Shown: positions 17,272-26,533, numbered from the stretch's first letter. The stretch is 64,000 bases of DNA from Conexibacter sp. CPCC 205762 (GCF_030646155.1 NZ_JAUTDN010000034.1:1-64000), one strand, 5' to 3'. The notes: generated by a model not told the origin, from the sequence alone. Program-made: numbers and translations.

Positions 17272-18417
17272 CTACCGCAGCGCGGCGCCGGTGGAGGGGT
17301 CGAAGAAGTGCACGTCGCCGGGGTCGATCGCGAGCGTGAGGCGGTCACCGGCCCGCGGCGGCCGGCCGGCGCCGAGGCGGGCGACGCACTCGACCGACGG
17401 CTCGACCGCGGCATCCGCGCCGGGGCCGCTCAGCTCGTCGACCGCCCGCACGAGACCCGGCAGCGCCGGCCGCAGGCCCGGAACGGCGAAGAAGACGTGC
17501 ACGTCGGTGCCCATGTCCTCCACGAGGTCGACGTCGGCCGCGAGCGCCGCGTCGTCCGCGGGCGCCGCGTGGCGGAACGCCGACGGGCGCAGGCCGACGA
17601 CGACGCGCGGCTCCGCCAACCGCGCCCGCACCTGCGGGGGGACCGCGATCGCGGCGGCGCCGAGCCGCGCCCGCTCGCCCTCGACGGGCGCCTCGACCAG
17701 GTTCATCGGCGGCAGGCCGATGAACGCCGCGACGAACGCGTTCGCGGGGCGCTCGAACAGGTCGCGCGGGCTGCCGCACTGCTCGATGCGGCCGTCGCGC
17801 ATCAGCGCCACCCGGTCGCCGAGCGTCATCGCCTCGACCTGGTCGTGGGTCACGTAGACCGTCGTCGTCGAGACCGCCCGGTGCAGCTTGATCAGCTCCG
17901 CGCGCATCGTCACGCGCAGCTTCGCGTCGAGGTTGGAGAGCGGCTCGTCCATCAGGAACGCCTGCGGCTCGCGCACGATCGCCCGCCCCATCGCGACCCG
18001 CTGCCGCTGACCGCCTGAGAGCGCGCGCGGCCGGCGGTCGAGCAGGTCGGAGATCTCCAGCATGCCGGCGACGGCGGCGACCCGCCGCTCGACCTCCTCC
18101 GCGCGCTGTCTGCGGATCGCGAACGCCATGTTCCTGCGCACCGTCATGTGCGGGTACAGCGCGTAGTCCTGGAAGACCATCGCGACGTCGCGGCGCGCCG
18201 GGGGCTCGCGCGTCATGTCGCGTCCGCCGATCGTGACGCGCCCGCCGGAGGCGCCCTCCAGGCCCGCGATCACCCGCAGCAGCGTCGACTTGCCGCAGCC
18301 CGACGGGCCGACGAGCACCAGCAGCTCGCCGTCGGCGACCGACAGGCTGACGTCGTCGAGCACGCGCGCGCCCTCGTCGAAGACCTTCGCCACGCGGTCG
18401 AGCACGATCTCTGCCAT
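17272..18417 (-). CDS. Carbohydrate ABC transporter ATP-binding protein (MalK/UgpC type)
   Basis: 381 residues. Walker A GPSGCGKST (about 39-47), Q-loop FQDYALYPHMTVRRNM, signature LSGGQRQRV (about 134), Walker B AFLMDEPLSNLDAKLR, and switch H in VYVTHDQVEAMTL identify the ATPase. The C-terminal 140 residues are the TOBE/OB domain typical of sugar importers; a single such ATPase often serves several sugar transporters in actinobacteria. Last gene of the operon, starting 7 bases after the permease stop. Confidence 0.95.
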   Translation of the reverse strand: MAEIVLDRVAKVFDEGARVLDDVSLSVADGELLVLVGPSGCGKSTLLRVIAGLEGASGGRVTIGGRDMTREPPARRDVAMVFQDYALYPHMTVRRNMAFAIRRQRAEEVERRVAAVAGMLEISDLLDRRPRALSGGQRQRVAMGRAIVREPQAFLMDEPLSNLDAKLRVTMRAELIKLHRAVSTTTVYVTHDQVEAMTLGDRVALMRDGRIEQCGSPRDLFERPANAFVAAFIGLPPMNLVEAPVEGERARLGAAAIAVPPQVRARLAEPRVVVGLRPSAFRHAAPADDAALAADVDLVEDMGTDVHVFFAVPGLRPALPGLVRAVDELSGPGADAAVEPSVECVARLGAGRPPRAGDRLTLAIDPGDVHFFDPSTGAALR

Positions 18418-18424
18418 GTGATCA

Positions 18425-19252
18425 CTAACCCTTGATGGCCCCGCCGAGCATGCCTCTGATGAAGCGCCGGTGCAGGAACAGATAGAGGACGAAGACGGGC
18501 AGCGCCACCATCAGCGACGCCGCCGCCGCGCCGGGCACGTCGGCCCCGAAGCGGCTCTGGAAGTTGGCCAGCCCCAGCGGCGCGGTGCGATGCGCCTCGG
18601 AGGCGTCGACCATCACGAGCGCGAGCAGGAACTCGTTCCAGGAGAACATGAACAGCAGCACCATCAGCGTGCTGAGCGCGGGCCATCCGAGCGGCACGAG
18701 GATCCGCCACAGGACCGTCCAGCTCGACGCGCCGTCGACGCGCGCCGCTTCGATCAGCTGCCGCGGCACCGCTCTGAAGAAGGCGCGCATCCAGAAGGTC
18801 CCGAACGACAGCGACAGCCCGGCCTGAGGCAGGATCAGCGCCCAGTAGGTCTCGGTCAGCCCCTGCTCGCGCAGGTCGTAGTAGAGCGGGATCACCATCG
18901 CCTCGAACGGCACCATCAGGCCGATCAGGAAGACGTAGGAGAGCAGCTCCGCGCCGCGGAACCGCATCGTCGCCAGCGCGTAGCCGGCGAGCGTCGAGAG
19001 CAGCGTCGCGATCGCGACGACCGCGACCGTGACGATCACGCTCGAGCGCATGTACGTCGAGAAGTGACCGGTCACCCACGCCTGGCGGAACGTCTCCAGG
19101 CTGAAGGAGCTGGGCAGGCTGAAGCCGCTCGTGAGCGCCCCGGGCGGGTGCAGCGCCGTGACGACGATCACCAGCATCGGCACGATCACGAGCGCCGAGA
19201 AGACGATCAGCACGGCATGGGTCGTGAGGCGCTCCGCGCGCGAGGTGCTCAT
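18425..19252 (-). CDS. Carbohydrate ABC transporter permease (MalG type)
   Basis: 275 residues from ATG 19252, which overlaps the stop of the other permease gene by ATGA; longer in-frame extensions upstream would lie inside that gene. Six hydrophobic segments are visible. The EAA loop reads EAARVDGASSWTVLWRILVPLGWPAL (about residues 178-203), the site that docks on the ATPase. It ends in MLGGAIKG, the standard tail of MalG-type permeases. Works with the MalF-type partner to move a sugar or oligosaccharide inward. Confidence 0.94.
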   Translation of the reverse strand: MSTSRAERLTTHAVLIVFSALVIVPMLVIVVTALHPPGALTSGFSLPSSFSLETFRQAWVTGHFSTYMRSSVIVTVAVVAIATLLSTLAGYALATMRFRGAELLSYVFLIGLMVPFEAMVIPLYYDLREQGLTETYWALILPQAGLSLSFGTFWMRAFFRAVPRQLIEAARVDGASSWTVLWRILVPLGWPALSTLMVLLFMFSWNEFLLALVMVDASEAHRTAPLGLANFQSRFGADVPGAAAASLMVALPVFVLYLFLHRRFIRGMLGGAIKG

Positions 19253-20196
19253 CGCTCGCGCTCCTCGACGAGACGGCGCACGATCACGGTCACGAGCAGG
19301 ATCAGGACGGTCAGCACGACCGCGGTCGCGCACGCGAGGCCGACCTGGTTCTGCCGGAACGCGTCCTGGAAGATCGCCAGCGACGGCACGAGCGTGCTGT
19401 CCCCCGGGCCGCCCGACGTCGTCACGTAGACGAGGTCGAACGTCCGCAGCCCGAGGATGATCGTGATCACGAGCACGACCGACAGCTCGCCGCGCAGGCC
19501 CGGCAGCGTCACGGTGAAGAACTCCTTCACCGGCCCGCAGCCGTCGACCCGCGCGGCGTCGTAGAGCGTCTGCGGGATCCGCTGCATGCCGGCGAGGAAC
19601 AGCACCATGCAGAGGCCGGTCGTGATCCACGTGCCGATCACGCCGACGGCCGGCAGGGCGAACGTCATGCTGCCCAGCCACGGCTGCTGCAGGGCGCCGA
19701 GCCCGACGATCCCGAGCAGCCCGTTGAGCGGGCCCTCCGGCGCGTAGATCCACTGCCACCCGACGGCGATCGCGACCGTCGCGATCACCTGCGGCATGAA
19801 GATGATCGCGCGGTAGGCGGTCGCCGCGCGGCCGGTCAGCCGCGCCACGAGCGCGGCCAGCACCATCCCCAGCACGACCGGCAGCAGCGAGTAGAACGCG
19901 AGCAGCTCGAGCGCGTGCAGGAACGCCGACCGCAGCTGCTCGGAGGCGAAGATCTCACGGTAGTTGTCGAGCCCGACGAACGTTCCGGCCGTGACGCCGT
20001 CCCAGTCGAACAGCGACAACCAGCCGTTGTGCGCCAGCGGCGCCAGCACGAAGACGGTGTAGAGCAGCAGCGCCGGCGCGACGTAGAGGTAGCCGACGCG
20101 GCGGGGCTCGCCGGGGGCGTCCGCCGGCTTCGGCGCCGTCGTCGCCGTCGCGGAGGCGGGCGGCGGCGCGCCGGTCGGTCTGGCCGTTGCCGTCAT
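19249..20196 (-). CDS. Carbohydrate ABC transporter permease (MalF type)
   Basis: 315 residues. A Pro/Ala-rich cytoplasmic tail (1-32) precedes YLYVAPALLLYTVFVLAPLAHNGWLSLFDWDG, the typical first helix of MalF-type permeases. The EAA loop reads YDAARVDGCGPVKEFFTVTLPGLRGEL. ATGA overlap with the next permease and a 6-base gap after the binding-protein gene show one transcript. Substrate class is inferred from the operon. Confidence 0.94.
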   Translation of the reverse strand: MTATARPTGAPPPASATATTAPKPADAPGEPRRVGYLYVAPALLLYTVFVLAPLAHNGWLSLFDWDGVTAGTFVGLDNYREIFASEQLRSAFLHALELLAFYSLLPVVLGMVLAALVARLTGRAATAYRAIIFMPQVIATVAIAVGWQWIYAPEGPLNGLLGIVGLGALQQPWLGSMTFALPAVGVIGTWITTGLCMVLFLAGMQRIPQTLYDAARVDGCGPVKEFFTVTLPGLRGELSVVLVITIILGLRTFDLVYVTTSGGPGDSTLVPSLAIFQDAFRQNQVGLACATAVVLTVLILLVTVIVRRLVEERER

Positions 20197-20202
20197 CGCC
20201 GC

Positions 20203-21585
20203 TCACTTCCCCGAGCCGTGGGCTCTGGTCCAGTCGTCCTGGATGCTCTCGGCGAACGCCTCGGGCGACATGCTGCCGGCCATCAGCTGCTGCACCCCGC
20301 CGGTCAGCGTGTCGTACATCGTCGTCGTCGCCGAGTCGAGGTAGGGCACGAGCCGGCCGCCGGTGGACTGCTCGCCCCACGTCTTCACGATCGACTCCAG
20401 CGACGAGCCCGGCTCGACTCTGGGGTCTCTGACCGGGTACGCCGGGACGTCACCGTGCGCGAGGATCGTTTCGGCCCCCTCCTCGCTGGCGAGCAGGTTC
20501 AGCCACGCGGCGGCGACGTCCGGGTGCTCGCTGCGCGAGCTGACGTGCATCCCCGGCGACAGCGACCCGGTCGCGTAGACCTCGGCGCCCGCTCGCGCGG
20601 ACGGCATCGCGACGAAGCCGAGGTCGTCGTCGAGCCCGTCCGCCAGCCCGCCGTTGAGGATCGAGACGCCGATCATGAAGACCGCCTGGCCGCTGGCGAA
20701 GCGCGCCTGCGCCTCCGCGTCCTTGACGCCGAGGAAGCCGTTCTGGAAGTAGCCGGCCTCGGCCCAGTCGCGCAGCTTGCCGGCGGCGGCGACCATGCCG
20801 GCGTCGTCGACCGTCGCGCCCGCTCTGCCGAAGACCCAGTCGCGCAGGCTCGCCGGATCGGCGTAGGCGTTGGCGAGCGCCATCAGCGCGTGGCCGCCGG
20901 GGTAGCGATCCTGCTCGCCGATCATCAGCGGGGTCTCGCCGGCTCTCTTGGCCGCGGCGAGGATCGTGTCGAGCTCGGCGACCGTTCTGGGCGGGTCGAA
21001 GCCGAGCTCGGCGAGCTTGGCCTTGTTGTAGAAGAGGCCGACCAGCTCGCCGCGCGGCGAGATGCCCCACAGCGTGCCCGAGCCGAACACGACGCCGTCG
21101 TCGCCGTACATGTTCGTCGCCTGCGTGGCGGCGGGCCAGATCGCGTCCCAGCCGTAGGCGCTCGGCGCGGCCCAGCCGGTCAGCGGGCGGATCAGGCCGC
21201 CTCTCACGAGCGCGCCGTCGACCTGCGGCCCGGGGTTGCCCTCCGAGACGTCCGGCGCCTCGTCGGAGGAGAGCCGCAGCTTGATGCTGGAGAGGAGGCT
21301 GGAGAACGGCTGGACGGTGCGTCTGACCGTCACGTTCGGGTGCTGGCGCTCGAACTGCTCGATCAGCGCCTTGTACTCCGCATCGGGGCCGGGGTCGACG
21401 CCGGTGTCGAGGATCGTCAGCGCCACGTCGTCTCTCGTGATCGTCGTGCTCACGGCCTCGGTGGTGGAGGCGGCGGGCGGCTTGCTCTCGCCCGGGGTGC
21501 CGCCGCAGGCGGCGAGCGTCGTCGCGGCGGCCGCGAGCGCCAGGCCGGTCGCGAGGCCGCGACGGGTCGTCTCGAGCGCGCTCAT
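20203..21585 (-). CDS. Extracellular sugar-binding lipoprotein
   Basis: 460 residues from ATG 21585 (MSALETTRRG), which overlaps the preceding gene's TGA as ATGA; extending further back would only add Arg-rich residues from another frame. Signal peptide with lipobox TLAACG at about 23-28. The fold is that of family 1 solute-binding proteins: YKALIEQFERQHPNVTVRRTV (about 70-90), SSDEAPDVSEGNPG, LVGLFYNKAKLAELGFDPPRTVAEL. It captures the substrate for the two permeases. Many arginines are AGA, unlike the cytoplasmic isomerase next to it. Confidence 0.93.
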   Translation of the reverse strand: MSALETTRRGLATGLALAAAATTLAACGGTPGESKPPAASTTEAVSTTITRDDVALTILDTGVDPGPDAEYKALIEQFERQHPNVTVRRTVQPFSSLLSSIKLRLSSDEAPDVSEGNPGPQVDGALVRGGLIRPLTGWAAPSAYGWDAIWPAATQATNMYGDDGVVFGSGTLWGISPRGELVGLFYNKAKLAELGFDPPRTVAELDTILAAAKRAGETPLMIGEQDRYPGGHALMALANAYADPASLRDWVFGRAGATVDDAGMVAAAGKLRDWAEAGYFQNGFLGVKDAEAQARFASGQAVFMIGVSILNGGLADGLDDDLGFVAMPSARAGAEVYATGSLSPGMHVSSRSEHPDVAAAWLNLLASEEGAETILAHGDVPAYPVRDPRVEPGSSLESIVKTWGEQSTGGRLVPYLDSATTTMYDTLTGGVQQLMAGSMSPEAFAESIQDDWTRAHGSGK

Positions 21586-22613
21586 GACGCGCTCGCCCCG
21601 GTCGCGTCGCGCGGAGCGCTGAGACTCGGATACGGCGGGTCGTGGTCCTCCATCCACGGCAGGCCGCGCTCGGCGTCACGCCAGACGACCGCGCGCAGGA
21701 CCTCGACCGAGCGCGCGAGCGCCTCCTCGACGGGGGCCAGCTCGTCCTCGTGCTCGACGCACAGCGCACCGTCGAAGCCGAGTGTGCGCAGCTCGTTGAC
21801 GAACGCGCGCCAGAAGCCGAGGTCGTGCCCGTGGCCCAGCGTCGTGAACTGCCACGGCTTGCGGGCCGACGGCGGCAGCCCCGCCGCCAGCACGCCGGTG
21901 CGGGCGATCTCCGGCCGGTCGAGGTAGGTGTCCTTGGCGTGGGTGTTGAAGAGCGCGCCCGCCTCGCCGACCGCGCGCACCGCGACCAGCGGGTCCATCC
22001 CCTGCCACCACAGGTGGCTGGGATCGAAGTTCGCGCCGATCTGCTCGCCGCAGGCCTCCCGCAGGCGCAGCAGCGTCTCCACGTTGAAGACCACGTTGCC
22101 GGGGTGCATCTCCAGCGCGATTCTCACGCCGCGGGTCGCGGCGTAGTCGTTCGCCTCGCTCCAATAGGGGATCACGCGCTCGCGCCACTGCCAGTCGAGC
22201 AGGTCGCCGAAGTAATCCGGCCAGGTCGTGCAGACCCAGTTCGGCATGCTGCCGGCGTCGGGCCCGCCGGGGCAGCCGGAGAACGCGTTGACCGCGCCGA
22301 CGCCCAGCTCGGCGGCGACGTCGACGGTCTGCCGGAAGACGCGATCGGCGCGCTCGGCGTAGGCGGGGTCGGGGTGCAGCGGATTGCCGTGGCAGCTGAG
22401 CGCAGCGAGCGTGACGCCGGCGGCGTCGAGATCGGCGCGCAGCTCCTCGACGGCCTTCGGCTCGGCCGCGAGCCGCGGCAGGTCGGCGTGGTAATCCGTC
22501 GTGAACTCGCCCGTGCCCAGCTCGACGGCGTCGAAGCCGAGCCGCTTGGCGTCGAGGAACGCCGTGCGGCGATCGCGATCGCCGAGCGGTCCCGTGAGCA
22601 AACCGATCTGCAT
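21582..22613 (-). CDS. Sugar phosphate isomerase/epimerase (xylose isomerase-like TIM barrel)
   Basis: 343 residues from ATG 22613, preceded by a perfect AGGAGG (about 4-base spacing), which decides the start over an upstream in-frame ATG at 22739. MQIGLLTGPLGD, AKRLGFDAVELGTGEF, LALSCHGNPLHPD, IALEMHPGNVVFN with the metal-binding Glu, GANFDPSHLWWQGMDP and CVEHEDE are the conserved strand ends of the AP_endonuc_2 fold. These enzymes isomerise or epimerise sugars, inositols or keto-sugars with a divalent metal. First gene of the ABC operon, divergent from the ROK regulator. Confidence 0.92.
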   Translation of the reverse strand: MQIGLLTGPLGDRDRRTAFLDAKRLGFDAVELGTGEFTTDYHADLPRLAAEPKAVEELRADLDAAGVTLAALSCHGNPLHPDPAYAERADRVFRQTVDVAAELGVGAVNAFSGCPGGPDAGSMPNWVCTTWPDYFGDLLDWQWRERVIPYWSEANDYAATRGVRIALEMHPGNVVFNVETLLRLREACGEQIGANFDPSHLWWQGMDPLVAVRAVGEAGALFNTHAKDTYLDRPEIARTGVLAAGLPPSARKPWQFTTLGHGHDLGFWRAFVNELRTLGFDGALCVEHEDELAPVEEALARSVEVLRAVVWRDAERGLPWMEDHDPPYPSLSAPRDATGASAS

Positions 22614-22696
22614 CCATCCTCCTTGGGGCTGTGCCGGGAGCTCCGTGTCTCCTGACGGCGGCAACGGTACGCCTCTCAATTGCGCATGCCCAACGA

Positions 22697-22723
22697 ACTT
22701 TTGTCTTCTTTTGACTGATGTCG
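22697..22723 (+). promoter_or_regulatory. Probable ROK operator between divergent sugar genes
   Basis: This AT-rich stretch in the isomerase/ROK intergenic region contains CTTTTG twice, at 22698 and 22708, exactly 10 bases apart (one helical turn), and ends in GATGTCG. A closely similar element (ACTTTTGT ... GATGTCG, 28 bases) lies before the second sugar operon at 26608-26635. Two copies in front of functionally linked genes, one next to a ROK repressor gene, make it a good operator candidate. Confidence 0.5.
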
Positions 22724-22738
22724 GCACATAAATAGCCA

Positions 22739-24040
22739 ATGGTGATTGGAGTCAGCCATATGTACGATGCGAATCGCATGGCGTCTCAAGCACTCGTCCT
22801 CTCGCCCCAGCACCGCAAGATCGTCGGCGCGGTCGCCGGCGCCGGCGCGCTCTCGCGCGCCGACGTCGCGCGCGCCCTCGGCCTCAGCCGCTCGCGGCTC
22901 TCCCCCGAGATCGCGAGCCTGCTGGAGTCGGGCGTGCTCACGACCGAGACGTTCGGCCCCTCGACCGGCGGGCGCCCAGGTGCCCTGCTCAGCGTCGGCG
23001 GGCCCGAGGTAGCGGTCCTCGCCGGCGTCGACGTCGACGCCGACCGCGTCTCGGTCGCGCTCACGACGCTGGCCAACCGGCCGGTCGCCGACCACCAGCT
23101 CGAGATGCCGGCCGCGACCGACCCCAAGGGCACGCTCGACGCCGCCGCCGAGCTGCTGGAGCGGTCGCTGGCTCCGGGCCACGGGCCGCTGGTCGGGATC
23201 GGGGTCTCGATCGCAGCCGACATCGACCCGGCGACGACGCGGCCGATGACGCCGCAGACGATGCCCGCCTGGTCGGGCCTGCCGGTCGCCGAGTTCTTCG
23301 CCGACCGCTTCGACGCCCGCACGTTCATCGACAACGACGTCAACGTGCTCGCGCTCGCGGAGGCCGCCGCCCCGGGCGCCGACGCGCGTCTGGGCCGCTC
23401 CTTCCTGATGCTCAAGCTCAGCAGCGGCCTCGGCTGCGGGATCGTCGTCGAGGGGGCCGTCTTCCGCGGCAGCGACGGCTTCGCCGGCGACATCGGCCAC
23501 ATCTGCGTCGACCCCGACGACGACACCCGCTGCGCCTGCGGCAACCGCGGCTGCCTCGACGCGATCGCCGGCGAGCCGGCGATCGTGCGCGACGCGCAGG
23601 CGATCGTCGACGCCGGCGACAGCCCGCTGCTGGCCGAGCTGCTGGCGAGCGAAGGGCGGCTGAGCCTGGAGCTGATCGGCCGCGCCTCGGAGCTGGGCGA
23701 CCCCGCGATCGGCTCACTGCTGCGCGAGACCGGCAACCGCATCGGCTACGTCCTCGCGGGCGTCGTCTCGTTCTTCAACCCGTCGAGCGTCGTCGTCAGC
23801 AGCGCGCTGCGCGGTGGCGAGGACATCCTCCTCAGCGCGATCCGCGAGCTGGTCTATCAGCGCGCCGTGCCGACCTCGACGCGCCATCTGCAGGTCGTCG
23901 GCTCCGGCGCGGGGCCGCACGCCGGAGCCGAGGGCGCCGCCGTGCTCGCCGGCAGAGGGTTCCTCGGGACCGCGGGGACGGTCGCGCAGGCGCGCCCGAG
24001 CGCGCGCCATGCGGTCGCCGCGGTCACGAGCCGTCGCTGA
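22739..24040 (+). CDS. ROK family transcriptional regulator
   Basis: Up to 433 residues from ATG 22739; ATGs at 22760 and 22778 are also possible and the last fits the first helix best. An N-terminal winged helix (LSPQHRKIVGAVAGAGALSRADVARALGLSRSRLSPEIASLLESGVL) is joined to a sugar-kinase-like ROK domain: FIDNDVNVLALAEA, SSGLGCGIVVEGAVFRGSDGFAGDIGHI. The zinc motif reads CACGNRGCLD where the family consensus CxCGxxGCxE ends in Glu. Such proteins repress sugar genes until bound by a sugar. It diverges from the ABC operon and very likely controls it. Confidence 0.93.
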   Translation: MVIGVSHMYDANRMASQALVLSPQHRKIVGAVAGAGALSRADVARALGLSRSRLSPEIASLLESGVLTTETFGPSTGGRPGALLSVGGPEVAVLAGVDVDADRVSVALTTLANRPVADHQLEMPAATDPKGTLDAAAELLERSLAPGHGPLVGIGVSIAADIDPATTRPMTPQTMPAWSGLPVAEFFADRFDARTFIDNDVNVLALAEAAAPGADARLGRSFLMLKLSSGLGCGIVVEGAVFRGSDGFAGDIGHICVDPDDDTRCACGNRGCLDAIAGEPAIVRDAQAIVDAGDSPLLAELLASEGRLSLELIGRASELGDPAIGSLLRETGNRIGYVLAGVVSFFNPSSVVVSSALRGGEDILLSAIRELVYQRAVPTSTRHLQVVGSGAGPHAGAEGAAVLAGRGFLGTAGTVAQARPSARHAVAAVTSRR

Positions 24041-24344
24041 CCGCCAGCCAGAGGATCCCGGCGACGATCAGCCCCAGCGCCGCGAAGCGGCTCGCGTGGG
24101 CCGGCTCCGACAGCGCCGCGATCCCCACGCCCGCCGTGCCGACCGCGCCGATCCCCGCCCATACCGCGTAGGCGGTCCCGGCAGGGAGGCTGCGCATCGC
24201 GATCGCCAGCAGCACGGTGCTGCTGGCGGCGCCGGCGAGGAAGACGAGCGACGGGAGGAGGCGGGTGAAGCCATGCGACTGCTTCATCCCGATCGCCCAG
24301 ACGACCTCGCAGAGGCCGGCGAGGACGAGCACGACCCACGTCAT
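24024..24344 (-). CDS. SMR family exporter, SugE/Gdx (guanidinium) type
   Basis: 106 residues with four membrane helices. Glu13 in the first helix (LAGLCEVVWAIGMKQSHGF) is the proton/substrate-binding residue. The LCEVVWAIGMK and GTAYAVWAGIGAVG signatures are those of the SugE subgroup, which includes guanidinium exporters, rather than EmrE. No guanidine riboswitch is possible in the 18-base gap before it. It follows the isomerase gene on the same strand and may be read from that operon. The last 17 bases overlap the convergent ROK gene. Confidence 0.9.
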   Translation of the reverse strand: MTWVVLVLAGLCEVVWAIGMKQSHGFTRLLPSLVFLAGAASSTVLLAIAMRSLPAGTAYAVWAGIGAVGTAGVGIAALSEPAHASRFAALGLIVAGILWLAVSDGS

Positions 24345-24362
24345 CTGCGCCGGCGCTGCTGG

Positions 24363-25322
24363 TCAGCTCGGCAGCAGCGCCGCGTCCGCCAGCGGCGGCA
24401 CCAGCCCCGAGAGGTAGTTGTAGCCCAGCACGAGGCCGTTCTGCTCTCTGCCGAACATCTCGACGATGTCGGCCTCGCCGCCGATCGAGGCGAGCGCCGC
24501 CGCGGCGAAGACCTCGTCCTCGTGCTCGATGTCGAGGTTGCCGTCGTAGCCCGCCTCCAGCAGCGCGGTCACGAACGCGGGCCAGTCGATCACACCCCAG
24601 CCGGGCGCGCGGAAGCGCCACCAGCCGTTGCCGAAGCCTCTGTGCTCGCCCAGCGCCTGGCCGAACATCCCCAGGCGCGCGCGCTTGCGCGCGTCGATGT
24701 CGACGTCCTTGGCGTGCACATGGAAGACCTTGGCGCCGTAGTCCTGCGTCGCGGCGACGTAGTCGATGCCCATGTAGCAGAGGTGGGAGGGGTCGAGCTG
24801 GATCCCCAGCAGCGGCGAGTCGATCGCGCTGAACATCGCGTCCCAGATCTCGGGGCTGTACGCGATGTTCTCGCCGTGGCCGGTGCGGTGGTCTCTCATC
24901 GGGCAGTTCTCGATCCCGATCCGCACGCCGCGCTCCTCCGCGTGGGCGACGATCGGCTCGTACGCCGCGACCCACTCCGGCAGGCACTCGGCGACCGTGC
25001 GGCCCTGCGTCTGGCCGGCGAAGGTGCAGACGGTGGCGACGTCCATGCGCGCGGCCAGCTCGATCACCTTGCGCAGGTAGCGTCGAGCCTCGGCGGCGAC
25101 CTCGGCGTCGCGGTCGAGCGGGTTGGGGTAGTAGCCCAGCGCCGAGATCTCGAGCCCGCGCTCGGCGAGGTCGCCCTTGATCTCGGCGATCCGGTCGTCG
25201 GAGATCGTGTCGGCGTTGAGCGCCGACTGCGGCCAGGCCGACAGCTGGAGCGAGCCGAAGCCGACCCCCTGGGCGAACTCCGCGATCGCGGGCGAGTAGT
25301 CGGTGTAGAAGCCGATCTTCAT
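24363..25322 (-). CDS. Sugar phosphate isomerase/epimerase (TIM barrel)
   Basis: 319 residues, second AP_endonuc_2-type barrel in this locus. MKIGFYTDYSPAIAEFAQGVGFGSLQL at the start, ISALGYYPNPLDRD, TVCTFAGQTQG, IGIENCPM with the metal-ligand Glu, IQLDPSHLCYMGIDY, KVFHVHAKDVDID and LDIEHEDEVF near the end mark the conserved strands. It shares ATGA overlap with the dehydrogenase gene upstream, so the two act together, probably oxidising and then rearranging a sugar. Not a close copy of the other barrel. Confidence 0.92.
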   Translation of the reverse strand: MKIGFYTDYSPAIAEFAQGVGFGSLQLSAWPQSALNADTISDDRIAEIKGDLAERGLEISALGYYPNPLDRDAEVAAEARRYLRKVIELAARMDVATVCTFAGQTQGRTVAECLPEWVAAYEPIVAHAEERGVRIGIENCPMRDHRTGHGENIAYSPEIWDAMFSAIDSPLLGIQLDPSHLCYMGIDYVAATQDYGAKVFHVHAKDVDIDARKRARLGMFGQALGEHRGFGNGWWRFRAPGWGVIDWPAFVTALLEAGYDGNLDIEHEDEVFAAAALASIGGEADIVEMFGREQNGLVLGYNYLSGLVPPLADAALLPS

Positions 25323-26533
25323 GCTGGGTCCTTGATGGTCGTGTTCGAAGGTCGCGGCGCCGCCTCCGCGGGCGCGTCGCGCCGCACCGCCGTCCAGCGG
25401 CCGCTGGAGGCGCTGGCGGCGATCGCCTCGGCGACGAGCAGCTGCTCATGGCCGTCGGCGAAGGTGGGATAGTCGGGCTCCTCCGGCGGGCCGCCGTCGG
25501 CGACGGCGCGATAGACCGCGCGGTAGAGCGCCTTGAACGCGTCGGGGAAGCCTTGAGCGTGGCCGCCGGGATAGTCGCTCGCGGCGGCGCCGGCCGGGGT
25601 CATCAGCGCCGGGTCCCGCAGCAGCAGGCGATTGGGCTCGTCGCGGGCGCCCTGCCACAGCTCCTCGGGCCGTTCGGAGTTCCAGGCGAGCGATCCCGCG
25701 CCGCCGTCGAGCTCGAACGCGAGCTGGTTCTTGCGGCCCGGCGAGACCTGCGAGATCGTCGCGACCCCGCGCATGCCGCCCTCAAAGCGCAGCAGGACGC
25801 CGGCTGCGTCCTCGGTCTCGACAGCGCGCGGCTCGCCGTCGCCGCCGGCGGCGGCGAACGTGCCGCCGCGTCCGCCCGGCCGCAGCCGCACCGGGTGGAC
25901 GGTGCGGAGGTCGGCCATCGTCTCGCTGACGCGGCGCCCGCTGACGAAGGTGACGAGGTCGAGCCAGTGCGAGCCGATGTCGCCGACCGCGCGCAGCGCG
26001 CCGCCCTGCTCGCGATCGACGCGCCAGTTCCAGTCCGTCGGGTACAGCAGCCAGTCCTGCAGGTAGGAGCCGCTGACCAGGTGCACGTCGCCGAGACCGC
26101 CGCCGAGCACGCGGGCGCGCGCCTCCTGGCACTGCGCGTAGAAGCGCGCCATGAAGTTGACGGCGTGGACGCGGCCACTGGCGCGGGCCGCAGCCAACAG
26201 CTCGGCCGACTGCGCCGAGGTCGTCGCCAGCGGCTTCTCGCAGACGACGTGCTTGCCGGCGCGCAGCGCCGCCAGCGCGTGCTCGTGGTGGAGGTGGTTG
26301 GGCGAGGTCACGTGCACGACGTCGACGCGCTCGTCGGCGAGCAGCTCCGCGACCGAGGCGTATGCGACCGGCAGGTTCTCGGCGAGCGCGTGCGCGGCGG
26401 CGCGCTCCGGCGAGGAGCCGGCGGCGCCGAGCACGTCCACGCCGAGCCGCCGCAGCGCCTCGCCGTGAACGGCAGCCATGAAGCCCGTGCCGATCATCGC
26501 GGCGCGGATCGAGGTGATGCGTGTGGTGGTCAT
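25319..26533 (-). CDS. Gfo/Idh/MocA family sugar dehydrogenase
   Basis: 404 residues. An N-terminal Rossmann fold (IRAAMIGTGFMAAVHGEALRR), VVHVTSPNHLHHEHALAALRAGKHVVCEKPLATT with the EKP motif at about residues 99-101, and a C-terminal beta-sheet domain (DIGSHWLDLVTFVSG) identify the family, which oxidises sugar or inositol hydroxyls with NAD(P). First gene of a two- or three-gene operon, with a copy of the putative ROK operator about 75 bases upstream of its start. Confidence 0.93.
   Translation of the reverse strand: MTTTRITSIRAAMIGTGFMAAVHGEALRRLGVDVLGAAGSSPERAAAHALAENLPVAYASVAELLADERVDVVHVTSPNHLHHEHALAALRAGKHVVCEKPLATTSAQSAELLAAARASGRVHAVNFMARFYAQCQEARARVLGGGLGDVHLVSGSYLQDWLLYPTDWNWRVDREQGGALRAVGDIGSHWLDLVTFVSGRRVSETMADLRTVHPVRLRPGGRGGTFAAAGGDGEPRAVETEDAAGVLLRFEGGMRGVATISQVSPGRKNQLAFELDGGAGSLAWNSERPEELWQGARDEPNRLLLRDPALMTPAGAAASDYPGGHAQGFPDAFKALYRAVYRAVADGGPPEEPDYPTFADGHEQLLVAEAIAASASSGRWTAVRRDAPAEAAPRPSNTTIKDPA

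Noticed and set aside
14443..18018. 1191-residue frame parallel to the large secreted protein
   Set aside because: Shadow frame with extreme Arg/Pro content; the 14189 frame has a signal peptide and balanced composition.
24345..24362. A guanidine riboswitch before the SugE-type gene
   Set aside because: Only 18 bases separate it from the preceding gene, too short for any riboswitch.
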